Below are positions 61,519 through 64,000 of a DNA stretch of 64,000 nt, one piece after another. The notes beneath the pieces were generated by a model. That model was not told the origin of the DNA and did no database searches. It was given only the letters and a program-made list of their open reading frames with translations. Origin of the DNA: Pseudomonas asplenii (GTDB lineage: Bacteria > Pseudomonadota > Gammaproteobacteria > Pseudomonadales > Pseudomonadaceae); NCBI RefSeq assembly GCF_001293465.1, contig NZ_JSYZ01000015.1, positions 62,001 to 126,000 on the forward strand, in the 5' to 3' direction. Each line of letters begins with the position of its first letter. Positions within the stretch are counted from its first letter, which is position 1. Made by a program: the position numbers and the translations under genes.

Positions 61519-62574
61519 TTACTGGATCTCTTCCGGCTTGACGATCACCCAGTTCTGGTCCGCCGTCACCGTCAGACCTTCCTTTTTCTGGGCTTCGGCA
61601 TTGCTCTTGATCATGCCGTTGAGCTGGTTCATGTACTTGTCCTTGCGGTTGACCCACAGGTGTACGCCACCCTTGGCCACGTCGACGCTGTGGAACAGCA
61701 TGTAGCCATCGCTGGACGGGGTGTCGCCACCGACCAGTACCGGTTTTTTCCACTGGTCGATATAGGTCAGGATGGCCGCCTGCTTGCCGGCCATCCAGGT
61801 CGCCGGGGTCCACAGGTACGGAGTCAGTTCCAGGCCGAGGTTGGCCTTCTCGTCATACTTGCCGGCGCTGATCTGCTTGCGCGCGGTGGTCAGCTCGCCG
61901 GTCTTGCGGTCCTTGAGCAGGGTGGTCACACCGATCACGTTCTGCGGCTTGACGTTGTAGCCATACTTGGGATCGGCCGCGACCATGCGCACCAGTTCCT
62001 CGGAGGCGGCGGTCATCACGTAGACCTCGATACCGTTCTCCATCAGCTTGTTGTACAGCTCGACCTGGCCGGCGAAGACCTTCGGCGGCTGCACCTCGAT
62101 GTTCTTCACCACATCGCCATCGTAATAGGTGCTCGGCACCGGCTTGCCCGACGCCATCAGTTCGTCGACGTAGCCCTTGAGCTCCTTGAGGGTGAAACCG
62201 GAGAACACCTGGGCCACCCACGGGTAGCAGACCATGTCGTCGATTTCGCAGAGGCGGTAGTAGTAGCTGAACAGGCTTTCCTTGTGGTCGGCGGTGTCCT
62301 TGAACGGGATCAGCTTCAACGACGGGTCCAGGGTATCGCGGGTGATCAGCCCCTTGTTCTCCATGTACGGCAGCAGCGACTCTTCCAGGTCGTAGCGGTA
62401 ACTGGTGTTGTCCATGTCGAACACCGCGAAATTACCCTTGTTGGCATTGGCGGCGATCATCGCCTCCAGTTTCTTGGCCTGATCCTGCGGCCAGTGCTTG
62501 AGCTCGGTGGCATAGGCCTGGCCGGCAAGGCCCAGGCAGAGTGCGGCGGCGAGGAGTTTGGGGGCGAATTTCAT
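61519..62574 (-). CDS. pchP: Phosphorylcholine phosphatase (HAD superfamily) PchP
   Basis: Periplasmic phosphatase releasing choline from phosphorylcholine. Of 351 residues, 1-22 form a signal peptide (LLAAALCLGLAGQAYA). HAD motif I is DMDNT at 53-57; after removing the signal its aspartates are 31 and 33, matching the catalytic residues reported for P. aeruginosa PchP. VMTAASEELV gives motif II and GGDTPSSDGYM motif III. In Pseudomonas this enzyme works with phospholipase C and choline catabolism. Confidence 0.93.
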   Translation of the reverse strand: MKFAPKLLAAALCLGLAGQAYATELKHWPQDQAKKLEAMIAANANKGNFAVFDMDNTSYRYDLEESLLPYMENKGLITRDTLDPSLKLIPFKDTADHKESLFSYYYRLCEIDDMVCYPWVAQVFSGFTLKELKGYVDELMASGKPVPSTYYDGDVVKNIEVQPPKVFAGQVELYNKLMENGIEVYVMTAASEELVRMVAADPKYGYNVKPQNVIGVTTLLKDRKTGELTTARKQISAGKYDEKANLGLELTPYLWTPATWMAGKQAAILTYIDQWKKPVLVGGDTPSSDGYMLFHSVDVAKGGVHLWVNRKDKYMNQLNGMIKSNAEAQKKEGLTVTADQNWVIVKPEEIQ

Positions 62575-62817
62575 GGGCGGGATCTTCCTGGATGAAAGTC
62601 TGTGACGCTAACAAATCCGTATGACAGTTCTCATCCGAGGACGACCGCCCGCGTCCTGATCCCGCCACCGGCATACGCCCCAGCGTCATCGGCTTATTCC
62701 AAAAGCGACAGTCGACATTCCATTTAGATATTAAATCTATATATATCAAGCTGTTAGGCTGAACGGTTCACAATCACCGCCCCAGAGTGATTGGCACTCA
62801 TTGTTTCCGGAGTCTTC

Positions 62818-64000
62818 ATGAACCTGCCGCTGATTCTCAATCTGCTGGTGTTCCTCGCCCTGTTGCTGGGCCTGGCACAAACCCGCCATACCTCCTGGAG
62901 CCTGGCCCGCAAGGTGTTGTTCGCCCTGGCCCTGGGCGTGGCGTTCGGCATTGGCCTGCATACCGTCTACGGCGACGGCAACCCGGTGCTCAAGGCCTCC
63001 ATCGCCTGGTTCGACCTGGTGGGCAACGGCTACGTGCAGTTGCTGCAGATGATCGTGATCCCGCTGGTGTTTGCCTCGATCCTCAGCGCCGTGGCCCGCC
63101 TGCACAATGCCTCGGCCCTGGGCCGGATCAGCTTCCTGACCATCGGCACGCTGCTGTTCACCACCGCCATCGCCGCGCTGATCGGCATCCTGCTGACCAA
63201 CCTGTTCGGCCTGAGCGCCGAAGGCCTGGTGGCCGGTACCCAGGAGATGGCCCGCCTGCAGACCATCCAGAGCGACTACGCCGGCAAGGTCGCCGACCTC
63301 AACGTGCCGCAGCTGCTGCTGTCGTTCATTCCGCAGAACCCCTTCGCCGACCTGGCCCGGGCCAAGCCGACCTCGATCATCAGCGTGGTGATCTTCGCCG
63401 CCTTCCTCGGCATCGCCGCCCTGCAACTGCTCAAGGATGACGTGCAAAAAGGCCAGAAGGTGATCAACGCCATCGACACCCTGCAGGCCTGGGTGATGCG
63501 CCTGGTACGGGTGGTGATGAAGCTCACCCCCTACGGCGTGCTGGCCCTGATGACCAAGGTGGTGGCCGGCTCCAACCTGCAGGACATCATCAAGCTCGGC
63601 AGTTTCGTGGTGGTCTCCTACCTCGGCCTGGGGCTGATGTTCGTGGTCCATGGCCTGCTGCTGTCACTGGCCGGGGTCAACCCGCTGCGCTTCTTCCGCA
63701 AGGTCTGGCCCGTGCTGACCTTCGCCTTCACCAGCCGCTCCAGTGCCGCGAGCATCCCGCTGAACATCGAGGCGCAGACCCGTCGCCTGGGAGTTCCACA
63801 GTCGATCGCCAGCTTTGCCGCCTCGTTCGGTGCGACGATCGGCCAGAACGGCTGTGCCGGCCTGTACCCGGCAATGCTGGCGGTGATGGTGGCACCGACT
63901 GTCGGCATCAACCCGCTGGACCCACTGTGGATCGCCACGCTGGTGGCCATCGTCACCCTGAGTTCGGCGGGCGTGGCCGGCGTCGGTGGTGGCGCGACCT
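62818..64000 (+). CDS. L-cystine/dicarboxylate-type symporter (TcyP-like), 3' end beyond window
   Basis: The 5' 394 codons of a sodium:dicarboxylate/cystine symporter family protein, with several helices (LILNLLVFLALLLGLAQT, QLLQMIVIPLVFASILSA). It has the family signatures FTSRSSAASIPLNIEAQTRRLG and SFGATIGQNGCAGLYPAML, followed by the GVAGVGGGAT segment at the window edge. The serine-rich and cysteine-containing signatures favour cystine (TcyP) over C4-dicarboxylates. It is divergent from pchP; the 243-base region between them has an A+T-rich dyad (TAGAT-ATTAA-ATCTA, 62725-62739), possibly a regulator site. Confidence 0.88.
   Translation, partial: MNLPLILNLLVFLALLLGLAQTRHTSWSLARKVLFALALGVAFGIGLHTVYGDGNPVLKASIAWFDLVGNGYVQLLQMIVIPLVFASILSAVARLHNASALGRISFLTIGTLLFTTAIAALIGILLTNLFGLSAEGLVAGTQEMARLQTIQSDYAGKVADLNVPQLLLSFIPQNPFADLARAKPTSIISVVIFAAFLGIAALQLLKDDVQKGQKVINAIDTLQAWVMRLVRVVMKLTPYGVLALMTKVVAGSNLQDIIKLGSFVVVSYLGLGLMFVVHGLLLSLAGVNPLRFFRKVWPVLTFAFTSRSSAASIPLNIEAQTRRLGVPQSIASFAASFGATIGQNGCAGLYPAMLAVMVAPTVGINPLDPLWIATLVAIVTLSSAGVAGVGGGAT

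Noticed and set aside
1..64000. CRISPR arrays, tRNA or rRNA genes, insertion sequences, phage genes
   Set aside because: No regularly spaced repeats, no cloverleaf ending in CCA, no transposase or integrase reading frame and no phage-like protein were seen.

Overview
The window is a stretch of a Pseudomonas chromosome, most likely from the fluorescens-type lineages. It is G+C-rich, has Pseudomonas-type REP palindromes (core GCGGGCAAGCCCGC) between genes, and its gene blocks follow the order known from P. aeruginosa (coaD to pilG region: coaD, GMC oxidase, CalB, M16 pair, ftsYEX, rpoH, mtgA, thiSG, trmB, hemW, rdgB, metWX, yggT, proC, yggS, pilT, pyrX-pyrB-pyrR, ruvX, yqgE, tonB, gshB, pilGHIJ-chpA). 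The species cannot be fixed from the sequence alone.

Layout. 57-6105 (minus): malonate decarboxylase operon mdcABCDEGH, enzyme subunits plus prosthetic-group synthesis; transporter genes would lie beyond the left edge. 6388-16229 (minus): the Chp/Pil chemosensory operon pilG-pilH-pilI-pilJ-chpA-chpC, without pilK and chpB. 16468-22328 (plus): gshB, a TonB-like gene, yqgE, ruvX, pyrR, pyrB, pyrX (pyrimidine synthesis and its regulation). 22460-31666: a double-TM2 membrane protein, an NlpC/P60 hydrolase, pilT (without pilU), then yggS-proC-yggT and metX-metW-DUF4426-rdgB-hemW-DUF3392. 31713-32732 (minus): an isolated, less G+C-rich terpene synthase-like gene. 32934-45062: trmB, thiG, thiS, DUF423, mtgA, rpoH, ftsX-ftsE-ftsY, an M16 peptidase pair, rsmD and a YheT-type hydrolase. 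45231-50596: a sulfurtransferase, a TetR regulator divergent from an aldehyde dehydrogenase, a Tat-signal protein and a GMC oxidoreductase. 50708-55216: coaD, ferredoxin, a small membrane protein, mutM, an HDOD protein and an RlmI-like methyltransferase. 59601-64000: ilvD, phosphorylcholine phosphatase, and the 5' part of a cystine symporter.

The most unusual part is 55381-59354, between two housekeeping genes. A recognisable promoter leads into a 22-codon reading frame with a perfect Shine-Dalgarno. A 13-bp RNA stem-loop follows, then a SagB/ThcOx-type flavin oxidoreductase with a weak ribosome-binding site, then two related Bcr/CflA-type exporters of very different base composition. This layout (abundant small peptide, attenuating hairpin, modifying oxidase, exporters) resembles a minimal peptide-derived natural-product locus that I cannot match to a known system. 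The terpene synthase-like gene, whose first aspartate-rich motif is largely missing, is the second candidate for new chemistry.
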